Shown here piece after piece: positions 44,705-53,502 of a stretch of DNA of 60,846 bases. Source of the DNA: Desulfobacteraceae bacterium. GTDB lineage: Bacteria > Desulfobacterota > DSM-4660 > Desulfatiglandales > Desulfatiglandaceae. The first letter of the stretch is position 1, and each line of letters opens with the position of its first letter. The notes under the pieces were generated by a model that was not told the DNA's origin, searched no databases, and saw only the letters and a list, made by a program, of their open reading frames with translations. The position numbers and the translations under genes were made by a program. The stretch covers positions 1 to 60,846 of the forward strand of contig JAERTK010000190.1 in assembly GCA_016844935.1 (NCBI GenBank), written 5' to 3'.

Positions 44705-46159
44705 TCAGGTTCCGCAGAATGTTTTATAGTCACTGTCTCCATCACTCGGCGGATCTTGATAATCGGAGGTTTGTGCCAATTCTTCATAGGGAGAGCGAAG
44801 TACTCGAAGAAATTTTTCGGCCGACGTTGCCGTACCCGTCTCCAGAGACGCTTGAATCACTTTCTCTACATGATGGTTCCTCGGGATCACCACAGGATTG
44901 CTCTGCCACATCAGTTCCTGCACTTCTTGAAGAACCGCTTCCTGATCCCTCAACCGTTCTTGCCAGAGATCAAAAACATCCCCCAGACTCTTTTTCACCT
45001 GAGAAGCGGCAGCCTCAGATTTGAGCGATTCGGTCAGAAGATTGAAAGTGACCGTGTAGTCCAAACGTCCATCCTTGAGTTGCTTCAAAACAGAATCGAT
45101 CAGTTCCCGATCCCCCTTCTTAAGGGATGCCAAACCAAGCTTCCTTCCCATCATTTTCATATATTCTTTCTCAAACCGGTCCGAAAACGCCGCAAGAACG
45201 GGTTCCACCTGATGGACTGCTTTCTCCCCGTCAGCATCGATCAGCGGCAAGAGGCATTCGGCGAATCGTATGAGGTTCCAATGCAGGATTCCAGGCTGAT
45301 TGCCAAATGCATATCGACCCATGGTGTCAATGGAACTGTAGACGGTCCGCGGGTCATAGATCCCCATCATGGCACAAGGACCATAGTCGATGGTTTCCCC
45401 GGAAATGGTTGTGTTATCCGTATTCATCACGCCGTGAATGAAACCGACCCTCATCCATTCAACAACCAGTTGAATCTGTCTTTCCATGACCTTGCTAAGA
45501 AACGAAACATATTGATTCTCCCCTTCTTCCTGCAACTCCGGATAGTGGCGCCCCATGGCATAATGGCAGAGGGTCTCGAGCGCCTGATGATCACCTCGAG
45601 ACGCGAAGAACTGAAAGGTCCCGATGCGTAAATGGCTTGAAGCAACCCGCGTCACCACAGCCCCCGGCAGTGGCGTCTCACGAAAAACCGTTTCCCCGGT
45701 GGTGACAACTGCAAGGCAGCGTGTTGTTGGAACACCCAGAAACTTCATGGCCTCGCTCATGATGAACTCGCGGACAGCCGGTCCCAGGGCGCAGCGACCA
45801 TCACCCCCCCTGGAAAAGGAAGTGCGGCCGGAACCTTTGAGTTGAATGTCCCACCCTTCCCCAGATTGATCCAATACCTCTCCCAGGAGATGTGCCCTTC
45901 CGTCTCCGAGCTGGGGAACAAAGCTGCCAAACTGATGTCCCGCGTAAACGGTGGCAATGGGTTCTGATCCGGGCATAATGTAATTCCCCGAAAAAGCCTG
46001 TGCCAGAGCATTCGGGTCATGTTTCAATTCATTTGGAATCATCAGCTGCTCTGCCAGGCTGGCATTCCACAGAAAGATGTGGGGGTCGTGCACAGGTGTC
46101 GGCCGAGTTCTTTCGTAAAAAAAATCATCTAATGATGTGTAGGAGTTGGAAAAATGCAT
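44705..46159 (-). CDS. selO: SelO/YdiU protein adenylyltransferase (AMPylase)
   Basis: A 484-residue pseudokinase-fold enzyme that transfers AMP to Ser, Thr or Tyr of target proteins and affects redox homeostasis (known of family). Landmarks: [16 protein letters not shown] at the start, [18 protein letters not shown] (about 72-90), [16 protein letters not shown] (about 108-123), [11 protein letters not shown], and the active-site [21 protein letters not shown] (about 245-265). It ends FCGT. No purine-rich ribosome-binding site precedes the ATG: the bases upstream are CTCACTCCGTC and then the terminal repeat of the deleted element. Insertion there may have removed the native translation signal. 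Both ends of the gene lie about 10 bp from copies of the same element. Confidence 0.93.
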   Translation of the reverse strand: MHFSNSYTSLDDFFYERTRPTPVHDPHIFLWNASLAEQLMIPNELKHDPNALAQAFSGNYIMPGSEPIATVYAGHQFGSFVPQLGDGRAHLLGEVLDQSGEGWDIQLKGSGRTSFSRGGDGRCALGPAVREFIMSEAMKFLGVPTTRCLAVVTTGETVFRETPLPGAVVTRVASSHLRIGTFQFFASRGDHQALETLCHYAMGRHYPELQEEGENQYVSFLSKVMERQIQLVVEWMRVGFIHGVMNTDNTTISGETIDYGPCAMMGIYDPRTVYSSIDTMGRYAFGNQPGILHWNLIRFAECLLPLIDADGEKAVHQVEPVLAAFSDRFEKEYMKMMGRKLGLASLKKGDRELIDSVLKQLKDGRLDYTVTFNLLTESLKSEAAASQVKKSLGDVFDLWQERLRDQEAVLQEVQELMWQSNPVVIPRNHHVEKVIQASLETGTATSAEKFLRVLRSPYEELAQTSDYQDPPSDGDSDYKTFCGT

Positions 46160-46169
46160 GACGGAGTGA

Positions 46170-46435
46170 GGGACGCCCTTTATATCTTTATATTTAGAAG
46201 ATCGATTAACGGGTACCGGTTTTCAATGGGATCAGCTCCTTAAGGTAAACATCCGCCCGGCAAAGGATGGATTTGTATCGATTCTGGAAAAGATGACCGG
46301 TTCGCCCATGACGCCGGTTAAACCGTACGGCATACCCGGTCAGCAGCCGGCGCATCTATCCTGGCTTTTCTCGGCACAAAAAATCAGCAACATATTGGGA
46401 CATTCGTGTAAATATAAAGATGTAAAGGGCGTCCC
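46170..46435. mobile_element. Internally deleted (MITE-like) copy of the 43602 element
   Basis: Terminal repeats of 26 bp at 46170-46195 and 46410-46435 with one mismatch (GGGACGCCCTTTATATC at the left). The interior matches three separate parts of the full element: about 43628-43653, 44286-44411 and 44612-44668, so two internal deletions occurred. The second junction falls exactly at CCGGCGCATC, which occurs twice in the full copy (44402-44411 and 44605-44614). It carries no transposase gene and is in the same orientation as the full copy. Confidence 0.88.
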
Positions 46436-46654
46436 TCCGCACAGTTTCTTAAAAGCATCACGAACCTCGGTTTCCACTTCCTTGAGTTTCTTGTCCAAGT
46501 CTTTAATCAGCCTAGCCCCGAGTTTGACGTCTTCCGCCAGTTTGTCGATTGGGGTTTCAGAGTTATCGAGCCTGGTCAAGAGTTCATCAAGTTTTTCAAC
46601 TTTCTGCTCGTAGGTCAAATTTTCGATTCCATATTCTCCGGGCTCTTCAGTCAT
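46340..46654 (-). CDS. xseB: Exodeoxyribonuclease VII small subunit, C-terminus altered by element insertion
   Basis: A 104-residue protein. The first about 70 residues have the XseB helical-hairpin pattern (LTYEQKVEKLDELLTRLDNSETPIDKLAEDVKLGARLIKDLDKKLKEVE). After RDAFKKL the reading enters the deleted element, and the last about 32 residues (CGGTPFTSLYLHEC onward) are encoded by its right end and interior, which also supply the stop codon. The core helices needed for binding XseA are present, so the protein may still work with a foreign tail. Its start overlaps the xseA stop by 8 bp. Confidence 0.85.
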   Translation of the reverse strand: MTEEPGEYGIENLTYEQKVEKLDELLTRLDNSETPIDKLAEDVKLGARLIKDLDKKLKEVETEVRDAFKKLCGGTPFTSLYLHECPNMLLIFCAEKSQDRCAGC

Positions 46655-48236
46655 GAGATTCCTTCTCCTTGATTGAATTCACGGTGCTTTTGATTTTTCC
46701 ATCAGCCAGTTTCGTAACCACGGAAATACCAGGGCTTACCTGGGATATAGACTTTATCAAGCCTCCATCTTCAGCGTGCAACAAAGAAAAACCCCTTTTC
46801 AAGCTGGTTTCTGGGTCAACGGCTTTAATGGTCCCATATTTATTCCCCAGCAATCGCCTTTCGTTATTGATCCGGGTGATGATTTTCCCTTCAGAAAACC
46901 GATCCTTGAGATAGTTGAACCCTTGGGTCTTGCTCTTTATTTGAAGACCTGCCTTTCGGACAATTTGGTTTTTGAAGTTTCCAAGAAAATCCCTTTCCTG
47001 TTGAACCCGGTGGCTAAACCGCTCAGGTTGAAACCTTTTCTTTAAGTTTTCCAACTCTTTCTTTTGGGTCTTGAAATCCCTGTAGGTGGCATTCCTCAAT
47101 TGCCGCCCCTTGTACTCAAGCCTTTCCCGAAACAAAAAGACCATGTTCAATGGGGCCGTGGACAGGTTTCTCTTCCGGACTGACAACTCTGTCTTTTCAT
47201 TTCCAAGACGGTCAAGGACGTTTGATTGCAGGGAACCGGCCATATTTCTCAAATCGGTCTTGGTGGCATCCAAGAGCTTCCGGGTTCCTTGTCTGATGCC
47301 AGTTTTCGCCTCTGCCAACCAACGCTTTTCCATTTCCAAACGGTAATTCCAGGAGGACTTGAACCGATCTTTGGCTTCCTCTATATGCCTGTTCATTTCA
47401 ATGAATCTGGAAAGGATTTCTTCAGCCACGGCGGTTGGGGTCTTAAAATATTGATTGGCGACATAATCAAGTATGCTGATGTCTGTCTCATGGCCAATGC
47501 CGGTCCACACGGGGATTTTGTATGAGGCGATTCTCCTGGCAATGGCTTCGTTGTCAAGATAAAAAAGGTCCGTCTTGCTGCCCCCGCCCCTGGAAATGAT
47601 AACCAGTTCAACATCCAGCTTTTCGAGAACATCCAGAGCCTTCAATACGGACTTTTCTGTTCTGTCGCCCTGCACGATGCTATCGGCGACATATATTTTG
47701 AAATCGAAAGGAGTTGAATTGAGGGTTTTCAGAACATCGTTGTATGCGGCGCTCCCTTTGCTGGAGATCAGGCCGAGCCTTTGGGGGAGCATGGGGACAG
47801 GCAGTTCTTTGTTGGGTTTCAGGAGCCCCTCTTTCGTGAGCCTGTCCAGGATTTCCTTCTTCTTGAGTTCCAATTCTCCCAGCGCGAACACTGGATCGGC
47901 CCCGACCACTTTCAATGACAATCCATACTGGGGATGATATTGAAGTGAGCATTGAAAGCCGACTGATGTTCCGTTGTCGAGTTTCAGGTCCAGGTCACAG
48001 TCTTTAAATTGCCTTTTGATATTGGCTAAGTCCCTAGACCATATCGAGCATCTCATCTGAGCCAGGATCTTGCCGTTTTTATCTGTTTCAACCAGATCAC
48101 AATAAAACGACCCTCCCCTTTCCCTGCCGGATGAAATCTCGGCTTTCACCCAGAACTGTTTTCCCATGTGAGGCGCAAGGATCGCCTGTATCCTGTCTGT
48201 TATTTTGGAAAGGGGAAAGAATTTTTTCTCAGTCAT
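46647..48236 (-). CDS. xseA: Exodeoxyribonuclease VII large subunit
   Basis: A 529-residue nuclease subunit that degrades single-stranded DNA to oligonucleotides. N-terminal OB-fold region (about 1-115, FWVKAEISSGRERGGSFYCDLVE). Catalytic domain with GLISSKGSAAYNDVLKTL (about 155), VIISRGGGSKTDLFYLDN (about 213-230) and TGIGHETDISILDYVAN (about 245-261). A long coiled-coil follows, ending in a typical C-terminal SLKRGFSLLHAEDGGLIKSI. Slightly longer than the usual 400-460 residues because of the extended coiled coil. xseB overlaps its 3' end. Confidence 0.93.
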   Translation of the reverse strand: MTEKKFFPLSKITDRIQAILAPHMGKQFWVKAEISSGRERGGSFYCDLVETDKNGKILAQMRCSIWSRDLANIKRQFKDCDLDLKLDNGTSVGFQCSLQYHPQYGLSLKVVGADPVFALGELELKKKEILDRLTKEGLLKPNKELPVPMLPQRLGLISSKGSAAYNDVLKTLNSTPFDFKIYVADSIVQGDRTEKSVLKALDVLEKLDVELVIISRGGGSKTDLFYLDNEAIARRIASYKIPVWTGIGHETDISILDYVANQYFKTPTAVAEEILSRFIEMNRHIEEAKDRFKSSWNYRLEMEKRWLAEAKTGIRQGTRKLLDATKTDLRNMAGSLQSNVLDRLGNEKTELSVRKRNLSTAPLNMVFLFRERLEYKGRQLRNATYRDFKTQKKELENLKKRFQPERFSHRVQQERDFLGNFKNQIVRKAGLQIKSKTQGFNYLKDRFSEGKIITRINNERRLLGNKYGTIKAVDPETSLKRGFSLLHAEDGGLIKSISQVSPGISVVTKLADGKIKSTVNSIKEKESHD

Positions 48237-48413
48237 GGCTTTGTTGCTGAATATGTAATCCTCAGAGTTAGGGAAGAAACCACCGAAAGCAACTATCCAC
48301 TGAAATAGCAGGAGAATAGGGGAATTTCAAGAAATGTATTTTTTTCTTCGTGCTTGTGAAATGACTTAGGCCGAATGGGAGGCGGTCCTGTTTTTGGGTT
48401 TGTATACCCGTTA

Positions 48414-48458
48414 GGTCGGGGCGAGAGGATTTGAACCTCCGACTCCCTGCTCCCAAAA
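48414..48458 (-). pseudogene. 3' fragment of tRNA-Pro(TGG), probable attachment-site core
   Basis: On the minus strand the sequence runs from the anticodon loop (TTTTGGGAGCAGG) through the variable region and T arm (GGTTCAAATCC) to the acceptor 3' strand (CTCGCCCCGACC). The half before the anticodon is absent: the preceding bases cannot pair with the anticodon stem. A 3' half tRNA beginning at the anticodon is the typical scar left by integrases that use tRNA genes. The intact gene must be elsewhere. Confidence 0.8.
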
Positions 48459-48541
48459 CAACTACGCTTGATTTCTAGAACATCCATAACTCACTAAAAT
48501 ACCTTATTTTTAAGGACTTACCCGATTTCTCCAATTCCCGT

Positions 48542-48606
48542 TGGTAGACGTTATTTCGTCTACCAGAACCTATTTTGACTCAAAACGTCTACCAAATCGT
48601 CTACCA
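48542..48606. repeat. Array of four 9-bp CGTCTACCA repeats
   Basis: CGTCTACCA occurs at 48557-48565, 48586-48594 and 48598-48606, and inverted at 48542-48550. The first two make a perfect palindrome with a 6-bp spacer. The array lies about 85 bp from the tRNA fragment, as integrase arm-type or excisionase sites do. It could also be an operator cluster. Confidence 0.65.
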
Positions 48607-48963
48607 CTTTCCCCTTTTAATGAGCTCCTTTGCATAAGGCTACATTGAAGGGTTGCATGACGGGAGGATCGGTGGCCCCTGATCCCTTGTTTTACACATC
48701 GAATGTTGAATATTGGCTAAAAGTCGACATTCATCTTGGTGGCTTGGTGCTCTGAAAATAAAAAACTTATTCGGAAGGGTGGTTATCCCAAGTTCACACG
48801 ATATGATTGGATTGAGGATATCAAAGTCTTTTTAACTTGCTGACATTTTAAACTTATGCCAAAATAAAGACAATTCAGGGCTTGTTAAAGATTTAGGCCA
48901 TTTTTGTTCAATATGGAACAAAAACACGCCGAATAGTTAATATCTAATGTTATAGGTTTTAAT

Positions 48964-49584
48964 ATGCAGCGAGACAAAGTAACAAGTGCATGGGTTTGGA
49001 GCAGCCTTGAAGATTTACATTTTGGCTTCATCATAGGTTTCGAGCTCCACAGGCCCTATAAAATATTCAATGAAATTCTGGCGCTTGAGAAGGTTTTAAA
49101 AGCACTATTGTTATATTATTCTGGGAATCAATACGAGAACTTATGTGAAGAGCAATCAAAAAAACAAATCGAAAACTTAGCAAAGGGATATGGGCATAAA
49201 ATAAAGAAAATGCTTAAAGAATCATCTGATCATTTTGGCAAAGCAGCCTTAGACAGACTAAAGAGCTCTGATTTCGACGGATTCACTGGATCGGAAATGA
49301 TTAGAGCTGTAGAAGCTGGGTATATGGAATCCCGATATCCTGCTTTAAAACCTGTTTATGAGCAATTCCAAACTAAAAATCTTGATATTTACAAAGATCC
49401 TATAGGTTCTTCTGGTGTTACGAAGTTTGTGTATACTGTGAACCGATTGGTTTTATTGTGTCTTAAATCAAAACTTAGTATGAGCTCAGTGAAAGAACGA
49501 TTTATGCAAACTTACGGTCATATGGAAGGAACACCACGGTTTATTACTTTGGCATTCGAAGGTGCTATCGATAAATACTTATAG
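48964..49584 (+). CDS. Hypothetical helical protein, possibly HEPN-like
   Basis: A 206-residue soluble protein in an AT-rich patch. The first half has a helical pattern reminiscent of HEPN domains (ILALEKVLKALLLYYSGNQYENL, then YGHKIKKMLKESS), and MESRYPALKPVY follows; no clear Rx4-6H motif is seen. The ribosome-binding site is weak. There is no obvious partner gene. Base composition and the neighbouring att-like site suggest it came with an integrated element. Function not assigned. Confidence 0.45.
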   Translation: MQRDKVTSAWVWSSLEDLHFGFIIGFELHRPYKIFNEILALEKVLKALLLYYSGNQYENLCEEQSKKQIENLAKGYGHKIKKMLKESSDHFGKAALDRLKSSDFDGFTGSEMIRAVEAGYMESRYPALKPVYEQFQTKNLDIYKDPIGSSGVTKFVYTVNRLVLLCLKSKLSMSSVKERFMQTYGHMEGTPRFITLAFEGAIDKYL

Positions 49585-49651
49585 GATCTCTAACAATCTC
49601 TTCCAGCGGATCGTGAAAAAAACCGCAGCCGCTGAAGAGTAAGTTGGCAAC

Positions 49652-50182
49652 ATGATAAAAAATATAAAAGTCATAGGTTTAATTGTTGTTGGCAGTATGG
49701 TTATATTGGCTGTTGTAAATCATTTTATTAGGATATCTGACGGATATGAAAGTTGTGGCTATATAGAGGAATTATTATTTAACGAGCCGATAAAAAAGAA
49801 GTTTGATAAATTAATGTTTAGTGATAATTATGTTTTATATGAAGATGTAAATGAAAGATTATTTTATATTTCGGGAATAATAGAAAAGCATGGATCTGAA
49901 ATATTTGATAATATAAACTATGAAAGCAAGAGAATTGAAGCTATAAATATTCTTGAACATGCCATAACTAATTGCTCCAAAATACCTGATGATTATTTGT
50001 TTGATAGCAACCCTGAATTACCAGAAAAGTACCGAAAACACTTTCAAAATGCATTAATGCTTTGGCATGCAGGATTAGAAAATAAACAAACAGAGGCTTT
50101 AATTAAAGGGAATAGAGAATACAATATTTTTTTAAGCTGGATTCAGTCTAAAAGTCGAAATGATTTTAAGAATCTGAGGTAA
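49652..50182 (+). CDS. Hypothetical membrane-anchored protein
   Basis: This 176-residue protein has one N-terminal hydrophobic segment (VIGLIVVGSMVILAVVNHF, about residues 6-24) followed by a hydrophilic, AT-rich-encoded domain probably outside the membrane. No recognisable motif. It has no strong ribosome-binding site and lies 67 bp after the preceding gene, so the two may be transcribed together. Its codon use is the most AT-biased in the window. Confidence 0.45.
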   Translation: MIKNIKVIGLIVVGSMVILAVVNHFIRISDGYESCGYIEELLFNEPIKKKFDKLMFSDNYVLYEDVNERLFYISGIIEKHGSEIFDNINYESKRIEAINILEHAITNCSKIPDDYLFDSNPELPEKYRKHFQNALMLWHAGLENKQTEALIKGNREYNIFLSWIQSKSRNDFKNLR

Positions 50183-50369
50183 TGATTGCGTGATATGTCC
50201 AGATAGAATGAAATCGTCAGATATGGTTAAGACTCTTTTCCGATAATTGCATGATCAAATCTAAGTAGCTGCAGTTTATATAATATTGACCACAATGATC
50301 ATATTTCGTCCGGACCCCGCAGAGTTCCTCATCGAATATTTGGAGACAGAAAAGGAAAGCGAAGGAATT

Positions 50370-51692
50370 ATGAAAAAGACGCTCTTGCTTTTGGTCATTA
50401 TATTTTTCTGGTTTCTGTCACCTGTTCAGGCAGAAGTGAAAACTTTTGTTCATACGGTAAGGCAACCTTTTAGTGGGAGCCAATCTCCAGATGATGCTAG
50501 GGTAGCGGCTACCCATAAGGCAAAGCGTGAAGTCTTGGAGAAAGCTGGCACTTATCTGGAGACCTTAAGTATTGTCGAAGATGGAAGGCTCACAAAGGAC
50601 CAGGTTTTGGCTTTGGCAAGTGGAATATTGAAAACGGAGATTGTTTCACAAGAACATTATAGTACCAAAGAGGGTTTTGGAATAATCATAAAGGCAAGGG
50701 TCAAAGTTGATACCAGTGTGCTTGGAAACAAAGTCAAAAAGCGCTTGGCAGACCAGGCAGTTATGAGGCAACTGATTGACCTTCGTAAGAAAGAGAAAGA
50801 ACTGCTTGATAAAGTAGAACTCCTGGAAAAGAAAAACCAGAACTTAATAAATAGTAAAGAGACAGTTCGGAACAAACAGGATAAAAGAGAATTACAGAAG
50901 GCTTTTCAGCAAGCCACCAGAGGATTCGGTGCTATCCTCTTGAATTACTATGCGATAAGTTTCTGGAAACATGGTAAATACTCTAATCCTACTAAAGTGA
51001 TAGGTATTCTGAACGAAGCCATAAGGTTGGAACCTTTATATGCTAACTCATACAGTAATCGAGGCAATGCTTATTACAATCTCAAACAATACGAGAAAGC
51101 TGTCCAAGATTTCAATAAATCTATAGAATTAAATCCGGATAACTCAGATGCTTACAACAGTCGTGGTCTTATGTATATCCATCTTGGACAATACGCAAAG
51201 GCAGTCAGGGACTTCGATAAAGCTTTAAAATTGAATCCAAATAATGAGGCAGTTTACAATAACATAGGGCTTATGTATGGCAAGTTTGAAGAATACGATA
51301 AGGCTCTCCTATCCATTAATAAATCAATAAGAATGGGTGCTAATAATGGTGAGATTTTCTATAATAGAGGAACAATATATGTCAATCTCAAACAATACGA
51401 GAAAGCTGTCCAAGATTTCAATAAATCTATAGAATTAAATCCGGATAACTCAGATGCTTACAACAATCGGGGAACAACCCAGTTGTCGCTTACACAATAC
51501 AAGAAGGCTCTTCAAAACTTCAATAAAGCTATAGCATTGAATCCAAATAATCCAAACGCTTACAATAATCGGGGGATTTGTTATATGGCATTGGGCGAGC
51601 AACGTCTTGCGTGTCTTGACCTGAAAAAAGGCTGTGCCCTTGGAATTTGTCTTGTTTTGGAAGAGGCAAAAAAACAAGGAAGTTGTTTGTAA
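50370..51692 (+). CDS. Secreted TPR-repeat protein with LPP20/FlgO-like N-terminal region
   Basis: A 440-residue exported protein. ATG 50370 was chosen because it begins a clean signal peptide (TLLLLVIIFFWFLSPVQAE); a longer frame from 50286 has none. Residues about 25-120 show AKREVLEKAGTYLE, EDGRLTKDQVLALASGIL and IIKARVKVD, the same pattern as in the protein at 3617. A coiled coil (about 130-165) precedes about six TPR units (about 210-415) of the form YYNLKQYEKAVQDFNKSIELNPDN. Two of these units share an exact 83-bp DNA copy (51077 and 51383). TPRs mediate protein-protein contacts; location is periplasmic or outer envelope. It lies at the right side of the AT-rich patch. Confidence 0.75.
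   Translation: MKKTLLLLVIIFFWFLSPVQAEVKTFVHTVRQPFSGSQSPDDARVAATHKAKREVLEKAGTYLETLSIVEDGRLTKDQVLALASGILKTEIVSQEHYSTKEGFGIIIKARVKVDTSVLGNKVKKRLADQAVMRQLIDLRKKEKELLDKVELLEKKNQNLINSKETVRNKQDKRELQKAFQQATRGFGAILLNYYAISFWKHGKYSNPTKVIGILNEAIRLEPLYANSYSNRGNAYYNLKQYEKAVQDFNKSIELNPDNSDAYNSRGLMYIHLGQYAKAVRDFDKALKLNPNNEAVYNNIGLMYGKFEEYDKALLSINKSIRMGANNGEIFYNRGTIYVNLKQYEKAVQDFNKSIELNPDNSDAYNNRGTTQLSLTQYKKALQNFNKAIALNPNNPNAYNNRGICYMALGEQRLACLDLKKGCALGICLVLEEAKKQGSCL
51077..51159 (+). repeat. 83-bp exact intragenic repeat, copy 1
   Basis: This is identical to 51383-51465, offset by 306 bp, which equals three 34-residue TPR units. It keeps the reading frame. Confidence 0.9.
51383..51465 (+). repeat. 83-bp exact intragenic repeat, copy 2
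   Basis: Second copy of the TPR-encoding repeat. Intervening TPR units have diverged, so this pair reflects recent duplication or gene conversion. Confidence 0.9.
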
Positions 51693-52050
51693 CCCCCACT
51701 TTATCAAACCTTACTGTTTCATCTTCTATCGTCCACCAATTACAGCAGTGAAAACTTGTGATATTATCTCAAACCTATCACATTAAGAAACCCCAACCAA
51801 CCTACAACCCATACACTTAAAACGATCATTAATTAAAGCTACAGATAACAAAAGAAATGGATTGTTTTTCTATGCCTTATTTATGAAACTTTAAATTGGT
51901 TTTTGATGTTTTCATTAAATAAACTTTGATTAAACCAGAAGGGAACCAGCAATTGGCTAATTGATCCCGGGGCCCCTCAACAAGGTTCTTGTTTCGTATG
52001 GAGGATGTTCCTTTCGATTTTCATCCCTTTTCATCCCCTTACCAACCGCA
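51693..52050. other. Gene-free convergent intergenic region
   Basis: About 360 bp between the TPR gene and the HD-domain gene, which point at each other. It is AT-rich up to about 51.95 kb and then GC-richer, so the edge of the acquired patch probably falls near there. I see no hairpin with a T-run and no repeat. Confidence 0.5.
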
Positions 52051-52602
52051 TCAATCGTCTTCCCCAAAGACCTCTGTGACAGTTTGAGCCAACTGATTGT
52101 AGAGAAAGCTGTACGCATCATCAAACGGACCATCGTGCAGGGCATTCAGCAGGCAACGATAGTACCATTTCTGCGATTCCCTGCCTCTCTTGAAGCGCTT
52201 CCAAATTCCATCACCTTCGGTCTTGTAGTCACCTGCAATGGCCCTGATGTTGTCGAGTTTGTCCGCAAGGGTTACAAACCGAACCGCTTCAGAAGTTTCA
52301 TTTAAAGAATCCAGGGCGTGTTGTTTACGTTCTTCCCAAGACAGTGATTTATCAGGTTCCGAAACCCTATCCACAATCTCAGCCACTTCTTCACCGAATT
52401 TTTCTCTCAGATCATTCAACGTCACGGGAGTATCCTCCACGGTATCGTGAAGGATACCGGCGGCAATAACGTCATCCGAAAAACCGGCTTTCGCAAGAAT
52501 GATTCCAACTGACAACGGGTGCGTGATATAGGGGATTTTCGTCCCTTTTCTCAATTGCTTCTTGTGCGCCTCCAAAGCAACTTGAATCGCAGTATTTATC
52601 AT
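52051..52602 (-). CDS. HD-domain (p)ppGpp hydrolase-like protein
   Basis: This 183-residue protein corresponds to the N-terminal hydrolase domain of RelA/SpoT proteins without synthetase or regulatory domains. Motifs: HKKQLRKGTKIPYITHPLSVGIIL (about 13-36), GILHDTVEDT (about 49-58, the HD pair), EIVDRVSEPDKS, and LADKLDNIRAI (about 113-123). Stand-alone enzymes of this kind hydrolyse ppGpp or related nucleotides (known of family). GGAGG precedes the ATG. The gene lies 52 bp downstream of the truncated ARPP-1 gene, on the same strand. Confidence 0.85.
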   Translation of the reverse strand: MINTAIQVALEAHKKQLRKGTKIPYITHPLSVGIILAKAGFSDDVIAAGILHDTVEDTPVTLNDLREKFGEEVAEIVDRVSEPDKSLSWEERKQHALDSLNETSEAVRFVTLADKLDNIRAIAGDYKTEGDGIWKRFKRGRESQKWYYRCLLNALHDGPFDDAYSFLYNQLAQTVTEVFGEDD

Positions 52603-52654
52603 TTCTTCCTCCGCTTGATTATTTCCGACATCTCAATAGCTGAAACCAATTTCA

Positions 52655-53470
52655 TTACACACGATTTCTTCTTTTTTGAGTGAAACGCCCCATCCTTGAC
52701 TCGCGAATATTCCCGGCCCCGCCATCTGCCCTTTCAAAGACTGATAAATGGAAAACCCGATCATCAACGGCCAAGGCAAAGCCGACCACCTTTCTGGATT
52801 CCAAACGGATGTCCGTACCCAGACCCACGGACGGACGACCCTCAGCCCCGGCTGCAAGGGCTGCTTTCTGGAATTTGGTGACTTCACTTTTGAGAGCCTT
52901 CTGTTCTTTGTCCGGGTCATGCCAGTCGATGGCATCGAGGGCGTAGCTTTCAAGGAGTTTTTTGAAAATCTCTGCAAAAGTCTCCGGTTTTCCAAAAGCG
53001 TCCAGCCCTGCAACCCTGCCGTTGATCATAAATACGGCCCCCACCTGGGAATCGATCAGCCTGAAGGGCTTCACGTATTCCTCCATGGACGGCCTCTCTT
53101 TTTCATACATGGCGGCCATAGCGCCCGTAGGTGATTCGGCCTCCATTCTATCCGACTTTTCGGCGATGCCGTCCCAGATAGCACTTTGGTCCGATCGGAA
53201 TTCCCCTGAAGACCTGACTGAATAATTGACCTGTTCGGATTTCATGGCGCGAAGATTCGATGACATCATTCTCTCCTTGCTGTGAAATGTGGGACTGTCA
53301 TAGGACCAGCGACCGTGCTCCACGCAGCTGACCGGGATTACGATCGTGGCATTTCCCTTCACCAGGATAGTCGTATTGACGATCCGGTTCTGTTTGGCCC
53401 CCACCAGTTCTTCGCCGTCCAGGATTAGAATCATTCTGGGGGATTTGTTCATAACCTTCAGTTCTGGCAC
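52655..53470 (-). pseudogene. 5'-truncated ARPP-1 (DUF6569) gene
   Basis: A 271-codon frame from a GTG with the ARPP-1 signature: SPRMILILDGEELVGAKQ, NRIVNTTILVKG, VIPVSCVEHGRW (about 11-55). It ends with a region containing HLSVFERADGG. The family normally has about 50 residues before this point. Reading upstream of the GTG in the same frame continues the family pattern (NLIEIVEKDNDGSVPEL) without a start codon and runs into the cut end of cheW. The gene has therefore lost its own start, and a shortened product from the GTG is possible. The role of intact family members is not established. Confidence 0.65.
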
Positions 53471-53502
53471 AGAGCCGTCATTGTCCTTTTCAACGATTTC
53501 AA

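Larger units (their letters stand above)
48237..48963. other. Gene-free integration-site region between xseA and the AT-rich patch
   Basis: It contains the tRNA-Pro fragment at 48414-48458 and the repeat array at 48542-48606. A short plus-strand reading near 48767-48843 (KLIRKGGYPKFTRYDWIEDIKVFLT) looks like the tail of a lost gene. Base composition becomes AT-rich from about 48.7 kb. No complete gene is seen. Confidence 0.5.

Noticed and set aside
44694..44710. Possible selenocysteine readthrough at the selO TGA after C-G-T
   Set aside because: Some SelO proteins carry Sec near the C-terminus, but FCGT is a plausible normal bacterial end. The sequence after the TGA runs within 10 bp into the mobile-element repeat, and I see no convincing SECIS-like hairpin.
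48414..48490. Intact tRNA-Pro gene
   Set aside because: Only the half from the anticodon loop to the 3' end is present. The preceding bases cannot form the D arm or the 5' strands of the anticodon and acceptor stems.
48542..48606. CRISPR-like array in the CGTCTACCA repeats
   Set aside because: The repeats are 9 bp, mixed in orientation, with spacers of 3-20 bp of no constant length, and no cas genes are present.
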